Assembly (NCBI GenBank): GCA_944387225.1
Contig: CALXDY010000102.1
Coordinates: forward strand, 64,778 to 114,093
Direction: 5' to 3'
DNA: 49,316 nt
From: an uncultured Oscillospiraceae bacterium
Lineage (GTDB): Bacteria > Bacillota > Clostridia > Oscillospirales > Oscillospiraceae
Part shown: piece after piece, positions 24,502 to 32,160 of the stretch
Numbering within the stretch: the stretch's first letter is position 1
Layout of the letters: each line of letters begins with the position of its first letter
Notes under the pieces: model-generated
What the model was told of the DNA's origin: nothing
Seen by the model: only the letters and a program-made list of their open reading frames with translations
Databases searched by the model: none
Made by a program: the position numbers and the translations under genes

Positions 24502-25883
24502 CAGACACCCTCCTTCTTGTCATCCTCGGGGAGCTCCTCTTCTACCTGCTCCACCTCAACTTCCACCTCTTCCATCTCCACAGGGGTCTCCACAGGCTGG
24601 ACAGCCTCCTCCTGGGGCTGAACGGTGGGCAGAACGGTCTCCTCTTTCTGCTGAGGCTCCTGCTTGCTCTCCTCGACGGCAGCAGGCTCCTCCTTGTCCT
24701 TCTTCTTGCCCTTCTTCACACGGGCAGCCTGGGCCTGGGCAATCTGGCGGCGGATCTCCTCGTCGGGATCCACATAGGGGGTCACCCCGCCAAAGCGGTT
24801 GGGATCGTAAGCGCGGCCTCTGGCATAGGCGCGGATGCCGATGCGGCTGTCCTCCTTGTTGATGCCGGGCTCGGCAGGCTCAGCCTTCTTGGCGCCGCCT
24901 TTCTTCTTGCGGTTGTTCTTCTCTTCCTCAATGCGGCGGGCACGCTCCAGACGGGCCTCCTCCTTGCGGCGCTTCTCCTCTTCCTTCTCCTTCTTGGCGC
25001 GCTCAGCGGCGGCGGCACGGGCGGCCTCATAGTCCTTCTTCAGCATCTTGCTGCTGAGCAGCTCCTGACCGATGGTGAAGATATACTGGGCAATCCAGTA
25101 AACGGACAGGCCGGCGGGAACGGTGAAGCCGATCCACAGGGACATCAGGGGCATCATGATCATCATGGACTGGTTGGTCTTGTTGGTCATGTCGTCGGCA
25201 GTCTGACCCTGATTGATCTGGTTGGTCTTCATGCTCACCTTCATGGACAGGAAGGAGATCACGGTAGACACCAGGGGCAGCAGGAACAGGCCGATGCTCC
25301 CCCAGCTAAAGCCCTGGGTCCAGAAATTCCACTTGGGAATGGCAGCCAGGTTGATGCCCAGGAAGGAGAAGTCCATGCTGAACAGTCCGGCTCCGGCGTC
25401 GCCCAGAGCCTGCTGGGCCTTGGCCAGGATGTCGGGGTTGCCCAGCGCCTCAGCCATGGCGATCTGGGGATAGGCGCCGGAGTTGGCCACGCCGGTGACC
25501 TTAGCCACTGTCCCGATCAGATCGCTGCTCACACCCATCAGATAGGTGACAGGCTCACGGATAATCCAGTACAGGGGAATCAGAATGATCAGGGGCATCA
25601 GAGACCACAGGCAGCCGCCCATGGGGTTGACCTTTTCTCTGGCGTAGAGCTTCTGAATCTCCGCGTTATAACGCTCCCGATCCTTGCCGTACTGCTTCTG
25701 GATCTGCTGCATCTGTCCGGAAAGCAGATTCATCTGGATCATGCTCTTCTTTCCCTTGATGGACAGGGGGAACAGGATCAGCTTCACCAGCAGGGCAAAG
25801 AGGATCAGCGCGATGCCGTAGCTCTGGAAGAAGTTGTAGAAAAACAACAGGAGCAGGGCAAAGGGTTTCAAAATAATACCCAC
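24501..25883 (-). CDS. yidC: YidC/OxaA membrane protein insertase with extended cytoplasmic tail
   Basis: 460 residues. It starts with a short hydrophobic segment, then has the YidC core with about five transmembrane helices and the hydrophilic-groove region (VKLILFPLSIKGKKSMIQM at ~33-51, NPMGGCLWSLMPLIILIPLY at ~85-104, GLSVYWIAQYIFTI at ~255). A ~190-residue tail follows that is very rich in Lys/Arg/Glu and then acidic (EEVEVEVEQVEEELPEDD). Gram-positive YidCs are usually 250-300 residues, so the tail is unusual; basic tails on YidC help bind ribosomes. It inserts membrane proteins alone or with SecYEG. No lipobox Cys is seen at the start. Confidence 0.93.
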   Translation of the reverse strand: MGIILKPFALLLLFFYNFFQSYGIALILFALLVKLILFPLSIKGKKSMIQMNLLSGQMQQIQKQYGKDRERYNAEIQKLYAREKVNPMGGCLWSLMPLIILIPLYWIIREPVTYLMGVSSDLIGTVAKVTGVANSGAYPQIAMAEALGNPDILAKAQQALGDAGAGLFSMDFSFLGINLAAIPKWNFWTQGFSWGSIGLFLLPLVSTVISFLSMKVSMKTNQINQGQTADDMTNKTNQSMMIMMPLMSLWIGFTVPAGLSVYWIAQYIFTIGQELLSSKMLKKDYEAARAAAAERAKKEKEEEKRRKEEARLERARRIEEEKNNRKKKGGAKKAEPAEPGINKEDSRIGIRAYARGRAYDPNRFGGVTPYVDPDEEIRRQIAQAQAARVKKGKKKDKEEPAAVEESKQEPQQKEETVLPTVQPQEEAVQPVETPVEMEEVEVEVEQVEEELPEDDKKEGV

Positions 25884-25922
25884 AACGGTACCTCCACAAG
25901 TGATTTTGGTTCCGGCAGCCCA

Positions 25923-26141
25923 TCAGGGCACGGGATCATACTCGATGGTCTCCTGCCGGTGGAAGGGGTTGCACCGGAGAATCCGGCGCAGAGCCAGCCA
26001 TCCCCCCTTGACAGGACCGTACTTCTCCACCGCCTCCAGGGCATAGGCCGAGCAGGTGGGAATAAACCGGCAGCAAGGGGGACGCAGGGGGGAAATTTCG
26101 CGCTGGTAAAATCGGATCATCCACAACAGGACAGACTTCAT
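25923..26141 (-). CDS. yidD: Membrane protein insertion efficiency factor YidD
   Basis: 72 residues with the full family signature: [17 protein letters not shown], then [19 protein letters not shown] and [11 protein letters not shown] small amphipathic inner-membrane-associated protein that aids insertion together with YidC. The start overlaps the rnpA stop by 4 bases and yidC follows 39 bp later. Confidence 0.96.
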   Translation of the reverse strand: MKSVLLWMIRFYQREISPLRPPCCRFIPTCSAYALEAVEKYGPVKGGWLALRRILRCNPFHRQETIEYDPVP

Positions 26142-26491
26142 ACCTCCGTCTCCCCCCGCCGGCGGATGCCCAGCTTCCCCATCAGCTGGAGAAAGCTGCG
26201 CTCCAGATCCCGGTACTGACCGTAAATCACCCGGGTACGGGCCACCACCACCACGTCGTAGCCGGGCAGCAGCATCCCCTCATGGGTGCGGTACAGCTCC
26301 CGAATCCGTCTGCGGGCACGGTTCCGCTTGACCGCGTTGCCCAGCTTCACCCCTGTGGTGATGCCCAGGCGGCTGATGGGCCGGTTGGTCTTTCGGCAAT
26401 AGATGGCAAAATAAGGGGAGACAGCAGACCTGCCCTTGGCATACAGGCGGCGAAATTCATGATTCTGTTTCAACGCAACGGTGTACTTCAT
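26138..26491 (-). CDS. rnpA: Ribonuclease P protein component
   Basis: A 117-residue basic protein that binds RNase P RNA and helps tRNA 5' maturation. Family signature: [16 protein letters not shown] near the start and the RNR motif [16 protein letters not shown] at ~52-67, then [10 protein letters not shown] start at ATG 26491; a TTG one codon earlier is possible. GGGGGA lies about 7 bases upstream. It follows rpmH after 188 bp, which contain a hairpin (26566-26594). Confidence 0.95.
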   Translation of the reverse strand: MKYTVALKQNHEFRRLYAKGRSAVSPYFAIYCRKTNRPISRLGITTGVKLGNAVKRNRARRRIRELYRTHEGMLLPGYDVVVVARTRVIYGQYRDLERSFLQLMGKLGIRRRGETEV

Positions 26492-26565
26492 CAATCATTC
26501 CCCCGTCCTGATCCTGGAACAGCTGCAAAAACCGGACACCGGGAACTTTTCCCCGCATGCACCGC

Positions 26566-26594
26566 AGGGGCGGGGGAATCATTCCCACGCCCCT
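26566..26594 (-). other. Hairpin in the rpmH-rnpA spacer
   Basis: AGGGGCG (26566-26572) pairs with CGCCCCT (26588-26594), with inner GGAAT/ATTCC pairing; no U-run. Possibly a processing or attenuation site that lowers rnpA relative to rpmH expression. No promoter was found in the 188-bp spacer. Confidence 0.45.
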
Positions 26595-26679
26595 AAATCG
26601 CGTACAAGTGTCCTTTTGTCGTATCCTCATGGGATGATCGTCCGCCCGCATCGCTGCGGAAGGACAAAACCCGTCAATC

Positions 26680-26814
26680 TCAGTGAGACAGACGAGCGCG
26701 GCCCTTGGCGCGGCGGCGAGCCAGAACCTTGCGGCCATTGCGGGTGGCCATACGCTTGCGGAAGCCGTGCTCCTTGGAACGCTGGCGCTTCTTGGGCTGA
26801 TAGGTACGAAGCAT
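26680..26814 (-). CDS. rpmH: 50S ribosomal protein L34
   Basis: A 44-residue, very basic protein identical in pattern to bacterial L34: [20 protein letters not shown], then [23 protein letters not shown] 26814 is preceded by GAGGAGGTG. It heads the rpmH-rnpA-yidD-yidC-jag operon and is divergent from dnaA, the classic oriC marker. Confidence 0.98.
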   Translation of the reverse strand: MLRTYQPKKRQRSKEHGFRKRMATRNGRKVLARRRAKGRARLSH

Positions 26815-26954
26815 GGGGGACACCTCCTCATTCATTTTCAAGCCGGCGAGCCGGCCCAACAACAGCCGTCTCCGGCTGCGGTTCGCAATCTGCTCCGGGG
26901 AACCCCCGGAATGTCCGTAAAAAAGGGTAGAAAAACCCCTCCTTCGGAACAGCG
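26815..26954 (-). other. rpmH 5' leader with three stacked stems
   Basis: The ~140-nt leader read on the minus strand contains CCGGGG-gtt-CCCCGG, CAGCCG-gaga-CGGCTG and GCCGGC-tc-GCCGGC in a row, ending 25-30 bases before the start codon. This is more structure than needed for a 44-codon gene and could serve autoregulation; no known L34 leader motif was recognised. Confidence 0.4.
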
Positions 26955-26960
26955 TTACTC

Positions 26961-26990
26961 ATTATAGCGGATACTGAATCCCCCTGTCAA
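26961..26990 (-). promoter_or_regulatory. Consensus sigma-A promoter for the rpmH operon
   Basis: On the minus strand: TTGACA (plus 26985-26990), 18 bp, TATAAT (plus 26961-26966), both boxes perfect. Confidence 0.9.
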
Positions 26991-27068
26991 CTCCTTTTTT
27001 CCTTCTTTGTGCAATCTTTTTCATATCTTCTCCCCTTTTCCGCCGCCCCATCCCACTTGTCCCCCGGT

Positions 27069-27129
27069 TTTTCCACAGCCTGACCACGAAACTTGTGGAA
27101 AATCCTTTCCTCTCCCTTGCTTGTCCACA
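27069..27129. promoter_or_regulatory. oriC, DnaA-box cluster upstream of dnaA
   Basis: Three one-mismatch DnaA boxes lie between rpmH and dnaA: TTTTCCACA (27069-27077), TGTGGAAAA (27094-27102, opposite direction) and TTGTCCACA (27121-27129, inside the dnaA promoter spacer). The 26991-27364 gap otherwise holds the dnaA promoter and a GC-rich leader. With the second cluster after dnaA this matches a bipartite origin; box three would let DnaA repress its own gene. Confidence 0.75.
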
Positions 27130-27145
27130 TTTTTTTTGATATAAT
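27117..27145 (+). promoter_or_regulatory. Promoter for dnaA
   Basis: TTGCTT (27117-27122), 17 bp, TATAAT (27140-27145). A DnaA box overlaps the spacer. The leader to the start codon is ~212 nt and strongly GC-rich with several possible stems. Confidence 0.7.
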
Positions 27146-27364
27146 GCTTCCATGGCGGATTGCGGCCTTTTTCCGTGTTTCAGGCGGGCTTTGCCCCCTG
27201 CTGGTCCGTTGCCCGCCCCCGTTTCCATGCCTCCGCCCGGCTCCGCGCCGTCCCTTTGGGGGCATGTCGCTGTTGCAGCCATCGGGCCCGGCCTGGACAG
27301 GACGCGGGCCGCTCTTTCTTTCCCCGTCAGGGTACCATTTTCCACCAAGGAGGTCTGCCTTGCT

Positions 27365-28678
27365 ATGAATCCTGCCGCCGATGTTTGGGCGAAGGTATTG
27401 GAGCTGATGCAGCCGGAGATGACGGCCACCACCATCAACACCTGGTTTGACGACGCCTCGGCCGTGGCGCTGGAGGACGACCGTTTTGTCCTTTATTCCC
27501 CCACCCGTTTCAAGCGGGACATTATTGCCACCCGCTACTTGTCCAAGATCCAGGCCGCTCTCCGGGAGCTGTTTTCCCTGGATATGGAGGTAGTCGTACT
27601 CACCGAGGGTGAGCTGGATCTGTACCGCCAGCCGGAAAAGAACGACTTTTTCCCCGGCACCGAGGATTACACCTTCGAGCGGTTCGTGGTGGGCTCCTCC
27701 AACAAGTTTGCCCACGCCGCCGCTCGGGCCGTGGCGGACAATCCCGGCCAGAGCTACAATCCCCTGTTCATCTATGGAGAGTCCGGCCTGGGCAAGACCC
27801 ACCTTCTGTACGCCATCGCCCACACCATTCATAAAAACCATCCCGATTATAAGGTGGTCTACATTAAGGGAGACACCTTTACCAACGAGCTGATCCAGGC
27901 CATCCGGGAAGGCAGAAACGCGGAATTCCGGGAGAAGTACCGGGGCGCCGACGTGTTCCTCATGGACGACGTTCAGTTTATCGCCGGCCGTGACTCTACC
28001 CAGGAGGAGATGTTCCATACCTTTAACACCCTCTACGAGCTGAAAAAGCAGATCGTGTTCACCTCCGACCGGCCGCCCAAGGAGATGCTCCGTCTGGAGG
28101 ATCGACTGAAAACCCGGTTTGAGTGGGGCCTGCTGGCGGACATCCAGCCGCCGGACTATGAAACCAGAATGGCCATCATCAAAAACAAGGCCATCCGTAT
28201 GGGCGTGGAGCTGCCGGAATTCCTGCTCCAGCTCATTGCGGAAAACATCACTGCCAACGTCCGTCAGATCGAGGGCACCGTGAACAAGATCATGGCCTAT
28301 CAGCAGCTGATGGGGGACTCCGTGGACAAGGACACGGTGGTCCGGGCCGTCAAGGACATGTTCAAGGAGAAGTCCGACATCGTCCCCACCGCCGACGTGA
28401 TCATTGACGAGGTGTGCAAGTTCTACAACATCGAACCCGCCACCCTCCGCGGCCAGGGCCGTGCCAAGGATATCTCCCTGGCCCGCCAGATTGCCATGTA
28501 CCAGATCCGCCGCATGACCAACCTATCCCTGAAGGAGATCGGCAAGGAATTTGACGGACGTGACCATACCACCGTTCTCCACTCCATCGAACGAATCGAG
28601 GATCTGGTAAAAACCGATCCGGAGAAGGCGGAGATCATTAAGGACATCACCGCTAACATCAACATTCGGTACGAATGA
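27365..28678 (+). CDS. dnaA: Chromosomal replication initiator protein DnaA
   Basis: 437 residues in the usual four domains: I (1-~75, helicase-loader contacts), a short linker II, III AAA+ (~95-310; Walker A GESGLGKTHLL, Walker B VFLMDDVQFI, sensor TSDRPPKEM, then RLKTRFEWGL with the Arg finger region) and IV DNA-binding (~340-437; LSLKEIGKEFDGRDHTTVLH, the signature helix). The start is ATG 27365; the AAGGAGG is 11 bases away, a long spacing that may lower translation. In-frame codons further upstream belong to the GC-rich leader. Binds the boxes at 27.07-27.13 and 28.83-28.97 kb. Confidence 0.97.
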   Translation: MNPAADVWAKVLELMQPEMTATTINTWFDDASAVALEDDRFVLYSPTRFKRDIIATRYLSKIQAALRELFSLDMEVVVLTEGELDLYRQPEKNDFFPGTEDYTFERFVVGSSNKFAHAAARAVADNPGQSYNPLFIYGESGLGKTHLLYAIAHTIHKNHPDYKVVYIKGDTFTNELIQAIREGRNAEFREKYRGADVFLMDDVQFIAGRDSTQEEMFHTFNTLYELKKQIVFTSDRPPKEMLRLEDRLKTRFEWGLLADIQPPDYETRMAIIKNKAIRMGVELPEFLLQLIAENITANVRQIEGTVNKIMAYQQLMGDSVDKDTVVRAVKDMFKEKSDIVPTADVIIDEVCKFYNIEPATLRGQGRAKDISLARQIAMYQIRRMTNLSLKEIGKEFDGRDHTTVLHSIERIEDLVKTDPEKAEIIKDITANINIRYE

Positions 28679-28685
28679 CCTCTTC

Positions 28686-28712
28686 CCCATGGGGAGCCTT
28701 CCTCCCCATGGG
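28686..28712 (+). other. 11-bp perfect hairpin right after dnaA
   Basis: CCCATGGGGAG (28686-28696) and CTCCCCATGGG (28702-28712), loop 5, starting 8 bases after the dnaA stop; no U-run. It could mark the mRNA 3' end or stall transcription before the origin boxes. Confidence 0.55.
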
Positions 28713-28825
28713 AGAGATTACAGTCTGTATTACCACAATTGGTAATTCACTTGCCAACATATTCACTGATCCGGCCCTGTTTCCTGGCGTAGTTTGGAAA
28801 TTGGGCTGTCTATTTTCTGAAATTT

Positions 28826-28973
28826 TTATCCACACTTAAATGTGGAAAGTTGATTGCAAAATGTGGATAACTTTCCCCGTGCGATTGCTATGTGGATTAT
28901 CCCCCTTTTTTCTCAACACCCCCTGTGGAGACGCTTTTCTTACTCTCCCTTAGGCTTGCGCCGATTTTCCACA
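28826..28973. promoter_or_regulatory. oriC, DnaA-box cluster between dnaA and dnaN
   Basis: The 385-bp gap 28679-29063 holds two perfect boxes, TTATCCACA (28826-28834) and TGTGGATAA (28862-28870). One-mismatch boxes are TGTGGATTA (28891-28899) and TTTTCCACA (28965-28973), and weaker relatives lie at 28841 and 28923. AT-rich stretches flank them on both sides and would be the unwinding region. A short palindrome ATTACC/GGTAAT lies at 28729-28746, and a stem TTTCCTCTC/GAGAGGAAA at 29015-29039 before dnaN. Confidence 0.85.
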
Positions 28974-29063
28974 TTTTTTCCCCCTACGGGCTACTGTTAC
29001 GAAATTTATATACCTTTCCTCTCCTGCGGAGAGAGGAAAACCGGACAAGGAGGCACATCTTCT

Positions 29064-30170
29064 ATGAATTTCTCCTGCGAAAAAGCGCTGCTGGCCGCTG
29101 CTGTATCCACCACCTCCCGCACGGTGGCTGCCAAAAGCTCCATTCCCGCCATGGAAGGTATTTTAATTGAAGCCAACGATCAGCTCCGGCTTACCGGATA
29201 CAATCTGGAAACGGGAATCCGTACCACCGTGCCGGCTGACATTCAGGAAACGGGCAGTCTGGTGCTTTCTGCCCGGCTTTTTGTGGAGATTATTCGGAAA
29301 ATCCCCGATGATATCGTCTTTTTCTCCACAAAAGATCATATGGTAAACATCCGCTGCGGCATGTCCGAGTTCAATATTATGGGAATGGACACGGAGGAAT
29401 TCCCCGAATTGCCCGCTGTGGAGCAGCAGTGTTCCATTACGCTGCCCCAGCCTACTCTCCGCTCCATGATTGCACAGACCCTGTTTGCCGTCAGCGACAA
29501 CGAAAGCCGGCCCATTCATACCGGATCTCTGTTTGAAGTGGACCACAACTATTTGACTGTAGTGTCCGTGGACGGTTATCGCCTGGCCCTGCGGCAGGAG
29601 ACCGTGACCCAGACCGCGGGAGGCGACGCCTTCTCCTTTGTGGTACCCGGCTCCGCTCTCAGCGAGGTGGAGAAGATCTGCTCCGGCGAGGAGGACGTTA
29701 CCATTCACCAGGGCGCCCGGCACATTATGTTCCGGGCGGGAGACACCGTGCTGGTGTGCCGCCGTCTGGAGGGAGAATTCCTGGCTTACCGCAACGCCAT
29801 CCCCAAAAACAACCCCATCCAGATCCAGTGCGACGCCAAGGAGCTGTTGGCTTCTCTGGAGCGTGTCTCCCTGATCATCAGCGAAAAGCTGAAAAGCCCC
29901 CTGCGCTGTGTCTTCGGGGACGGCATGGTGTCCATCTCCACCAAGACCGGTATCGGCGACGCCGCCGACCAGTGCCCCATCACCGGCGACGGCCAGGGGC
30001 TGGAGATCGGCTTTAACAACAAGTACCTGATGGACGCTTTGAAGGCGGCCCCTGCCCAGCGGCTGCGGATGGAGTTTTCTTCCGGCGTGGCGCCCTGCGT
30101 CATCCTGCCCGCGGAGGGGGAGGAGAACTTTATCTATATGGTTCTGCCTGTCCGTCTGAAGGCCAACTGA
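29064..30170 (+). CDS. dnaN: DNA polymerase III beta sliding clamp
   Basis: 368 residues in three similar clamp domains; forms the ring that tethers polymerase to DNA. Recognisable pieces are MNFSCEKALLAAAVSTTSRTV at the start (first 20 shown by MNFSCEKALLAAAV), FVEIIRKIPDDIV at ~80, SVDGYRLALR at ~180 (the conserved clamp helix) and the C-terminal ILPAEGEENFIYMVLPVRL carrying the partner-binding groove. AAGGAGG is 10 bases before ATG 29064. yaaA follows after 17 bp. Confidence 0.97.
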   Translation: MNFSCEKALLAAAVSTTSRTVAAKSSIPAMEGILIEANDQLRLTGYNLETGIRTTVPADIQETGSLVLSARLFVEIIRKIPDDIVFFSTKDHMVNIRCGMSEFNIMGMDTEEFPELPAVEQQCSITLPQPTLRSMIAQTLFAVSDNESRPIHTGSLFEVDHNYLTVVSVDGYRLALRQETVTQTAGGDAFSFVVPGSALSEVEKICSGEEDVTIHQGARHIMFRAGDTVLVCRRLEGEFLAYRNAIPKNNPIQIQCDAKELLASLERVSLIISEKLKSPLRCVFGDGMVSISTKTGIGDAADQCPITGDGQGLEIGFNNKYLMDALKAAPAQRLRMEFSSGVAPCVILPAEGEENFIYMVLPVRLKAN

Positions 30171-30187
30171 TCAAGTAGGGTGTTTTC

Positions 30188-30403
30188 ATGGAGAGAGAAG
30201 CAATCAAAATTCATACGGAATTTATCAAGCTCCAGGATTTGCTGAAATTTGCCGGCGCTGTGGAGACCGGAGGCGACGCCAAGCTCATCATTCTGGAGGG
30301 GCGAGTCCAGGTCAACGGCCAGGTATGCACCATGCGGGGCAAAAAGCTGCGTCCCGGCGACGTGGCGGTGCTGGACGGCGAGCTGGAGCTGACGGTGACA
30401 TGA
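30188..30403 (+). CDS. yaaA: S4-domain RNA-binding protein YaaA
   Basis: A 71-residue protein made of one S4 domain: [20 protein letters not shown], then [22 protein letters not shown] (shown in part), with the GRVxVNG turn. A conserved neighbour of dnaN and recF in Firmicutes, thought to bind rRNA. Its stop overlaps the recF start by 4 bases (ATGA), so the two are coupled. Confidence 0.94.
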   Translation: MEREAIKIHTEFIKLQDLLKFAGAVETGGDAKLIILEGRVQVNGQVCTMRGKKLRPGDVAVLDGELELTVT

Positions 30404-31503
30404 GAGTCCGGGGTCTGGAGCTGGATTACTTTCGCAATTATGTCCATCTGTCCGCCCGGTTTCATCCCAAGGTCAATCTGATCTACGGTGACAACGCCCA
30501 GGGCAAGACCAACCTGCTGGAGGCCATCGCTTACCTGTCCTCCGCCCGGTCCCACCGGGCCCGGTATGATCGAGAGATGATCATGCTGGGGGTTGGAGAC
30601 GCCTTTCTGAAGGGAGAGGTGGACAGCCGGGAGCGAACCTTCCTTCTGGAGGCCAGGCTCAGCCGGGGAAAAAGCCGCCAGCTGTACTCCAACGGGGTGC
30701 GGCTGAAAACGGCGGCGGAGCTGACCGGGATTTTGAATACCGTGCTGTTCTGTCCGGAGGATCTTACCCTGATCCGGGACGGGGCGGCGGCCAGACGGCG
30801 TTTTTTGGACAGCGCCATCTGTCAGCTGCGGCCCAGGTACGCCCAGGCTCTGGGAGAGTACCAGCGGCTGTACGACCACAAGACCCGAATCCTCCGGGAC
30901 TGGCCGGAAAATCCGTCCCTGCTGGCCACGCTGGATGATTTCAGTCTTCGCATGGCCCAGACGGGGGCGCTGGTGATTCACTACCGGGCCCACTTTATCC
31001 GCCGCCTGAAGGAGACGGCCCCCGCTATCCACCGTGATTTTTCCGGGGGGCGGGAGGAGCTGTCCCTGGCTTATGAGACCGTGTCCACGGTGGAGGATCC
31101 CATGGCATCCCCAAGGGATATTCTGGTGCGCCTGCTGGAGCATCAGCAGAGTCACCGCCAGGCGGAACTGGACGCCAGACAGTGCCTGTCCGGCCCCCAC
31201 AAGGATGACCTGGTGGTGGAGCTGGACGGCCGCTCGGCCAAAACCTATGGCTCCCAGGGGCAGACCCGGACGGCGGCCCTGTCCCTGAAGCTGGCACAGC
31301 GGGAGATCTTTTTTCAGGATACCGGGGAATATCCCGTGCTTCTGCTGGATGACGTGCTGTCCGAGCTGGACGCCAAGCGTCAGTCCTTTGTACTCAATCA
31401 TATTCAAGGCGGACAGGTGTTTATCACCTGCTGCGAGGAGGAAAAGCTGGAGGGCCTGGAGGAGGGCGCCAGCTTTCGGATCCAGGGTGGTGCCCTGGTC
31501 TAA
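30400..31503 (+). CDS. recF: RecF recombination/repair ATPase
   Basis: 367 residues. Walker [15 protein letters not shown] at ~31, ABC-type signature LSGPHKDDL at ~265, Walker [15 protein letters not shown] at ~311. It helps load RecA on gapped DNA. The start ATG 30400 overlaps the yaaA stop; the frame extends further upstream, but the N-terminus [14 protein letters not shown] is the family start. Confidence 0.96.
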   Translation: MRVRGLELDYFRNYVHLSARFHPKVNLIYGDNAQGKTNLLEAIAYLSSARSHRARYDREMIMLGVGDAFLKGEVDSRERTFLLEARLSRGKSRQLYSNGVRLKTAAELTGILNTVLFCPEDLTLIRDGAAARRRFLDSAICQLRPRYAQALGEYQRLYDHKTRILRDWPENPSLLATLDDFSLRMAQTGALVIHYRAHFIRRLKETAPAIHRDFSGGREELSLAYETVSTVEDPMASPRDILVRLLEHQQSHRQAELDARQCLSGPHKDDLVVELDGRSAKTYGSQGQTRTAALSLKLAQREIFFQDTGEYPVLLLDDVLSELDAKRQSFVLNHIQGGQVFITCCEEEKLEGLEEGASFRIQGGALV

Positions 31504-31528
31504 CGGGCGAAGGCCCGAGGAGGAACGA

Positions 31529-31831
31529 ATGCCCATTGTGATCGGTCTGTTTTGCCTGCTCCCTCTGGTGGTGGGACTGGCAGCGGAGTATCTCTGCTGC
31601 CGGCTGCCCAAGGGGCGGTGGCAGCGCGCTGTCCCGCCGGCGGTTGTTGTGCTTGCGGCGGCGGGAATCGGCGCCGGACGGCTGGGGCTGTGGACGTCGG
31701 AGTCCGCGTCTCCCCTGACCCAGCTGCTGCTGTTTCCCGGCCTGCCCTGCGGCTGCGCCCTGGTGGGGTGCTGGCTGGGCTGGCGGCTGTGGAAGCGCCT
31801 GTGGGGGCCGAAAATCCTGGACCATCCATAA
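31529..31831 (+). CDS. Small membrane protein in the recF-remB gap, unknown
   Basis: 100 residues, mostly hydrophobic: helices about 3-23 (IVIGLFCLLPLVVGLAAEYL), 34-52 (AVPPAVVVLAAAGIGAGRLG) and 64-86 (LTQLLLFPGLPCGCALVGCW). Cys-containing and ending in a basic WKRLWGPK tail. GAGGAGG precedes ATG 31529. It is 25 bp after recF and 12 bp before remB, so it is in the operon. I do not know the family. Confidence 0.7.
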   Translation: MPIVIGLFCLLPLVVGLAAEYLCCRLPKGRWQRAVPPAVVVLAAAGIGAGRLGLWTSESASPLTQLLLFPGLPCGCALVGCWLGWRLWKRLWGPKILDHP

Positions 31832-31843
31832 GGGGGAAGAACC

Positions 31844-32107
31844 ATGTTTCTGCATTTGGGGCAGTCGGTTCTGGTGCCCTACAGCCGAATTTTAGGCATT
31901 TTCGACCTGGACAATTCCAGCTGGGCCTTTAAAACCAGAGAATTTCTGGAGCGGGCGGAGCAGGAGGGGCGGGTAATATCCGTCAGCGACGATCTGCCCA
32001 GATCCTTTGTGCTGGTGGGGAGGGAAAAGGAACCCCCGCTGGTCTATATTTCACAGCTCTCCTCCGCCGCGCTTTTACGGCGGACGGAGCACCCATCCTT
32101 TGAGTGA
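31844..32107 (+). CDS. remB: RemB/YaaB extracellular-matrix regulator (DUF370)
   Basis: 87 residues of the DUF370 family: MFLHLGQSVLVPYSRILGIFD (first part), FLERAEQEGRVISVSDDLP and SFVLVGREKEPPLVYISQLSS. RemA relatives form DNA-wrapping rings that activate biofilm matrix genes; RemB (YaaB) sits between recF and gyrB in Bacillus as here. The start ATG has AAGGGGG-type ribosome site upstream. Confidence 0.9.
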   Translation: MFLHLGQSVLVPYSRILGIFDLDNSSWAFKTREFLERAEQEGRVISVSDDLPRSFVLVGREKEPPLVYISQLSSAALLRRTEHPSFE

Positions 32108-32160
32108 CGGCGGCCCGGATGGGCAGCTAAGGCAAATATCCTGATACGGAGGTTTACACC

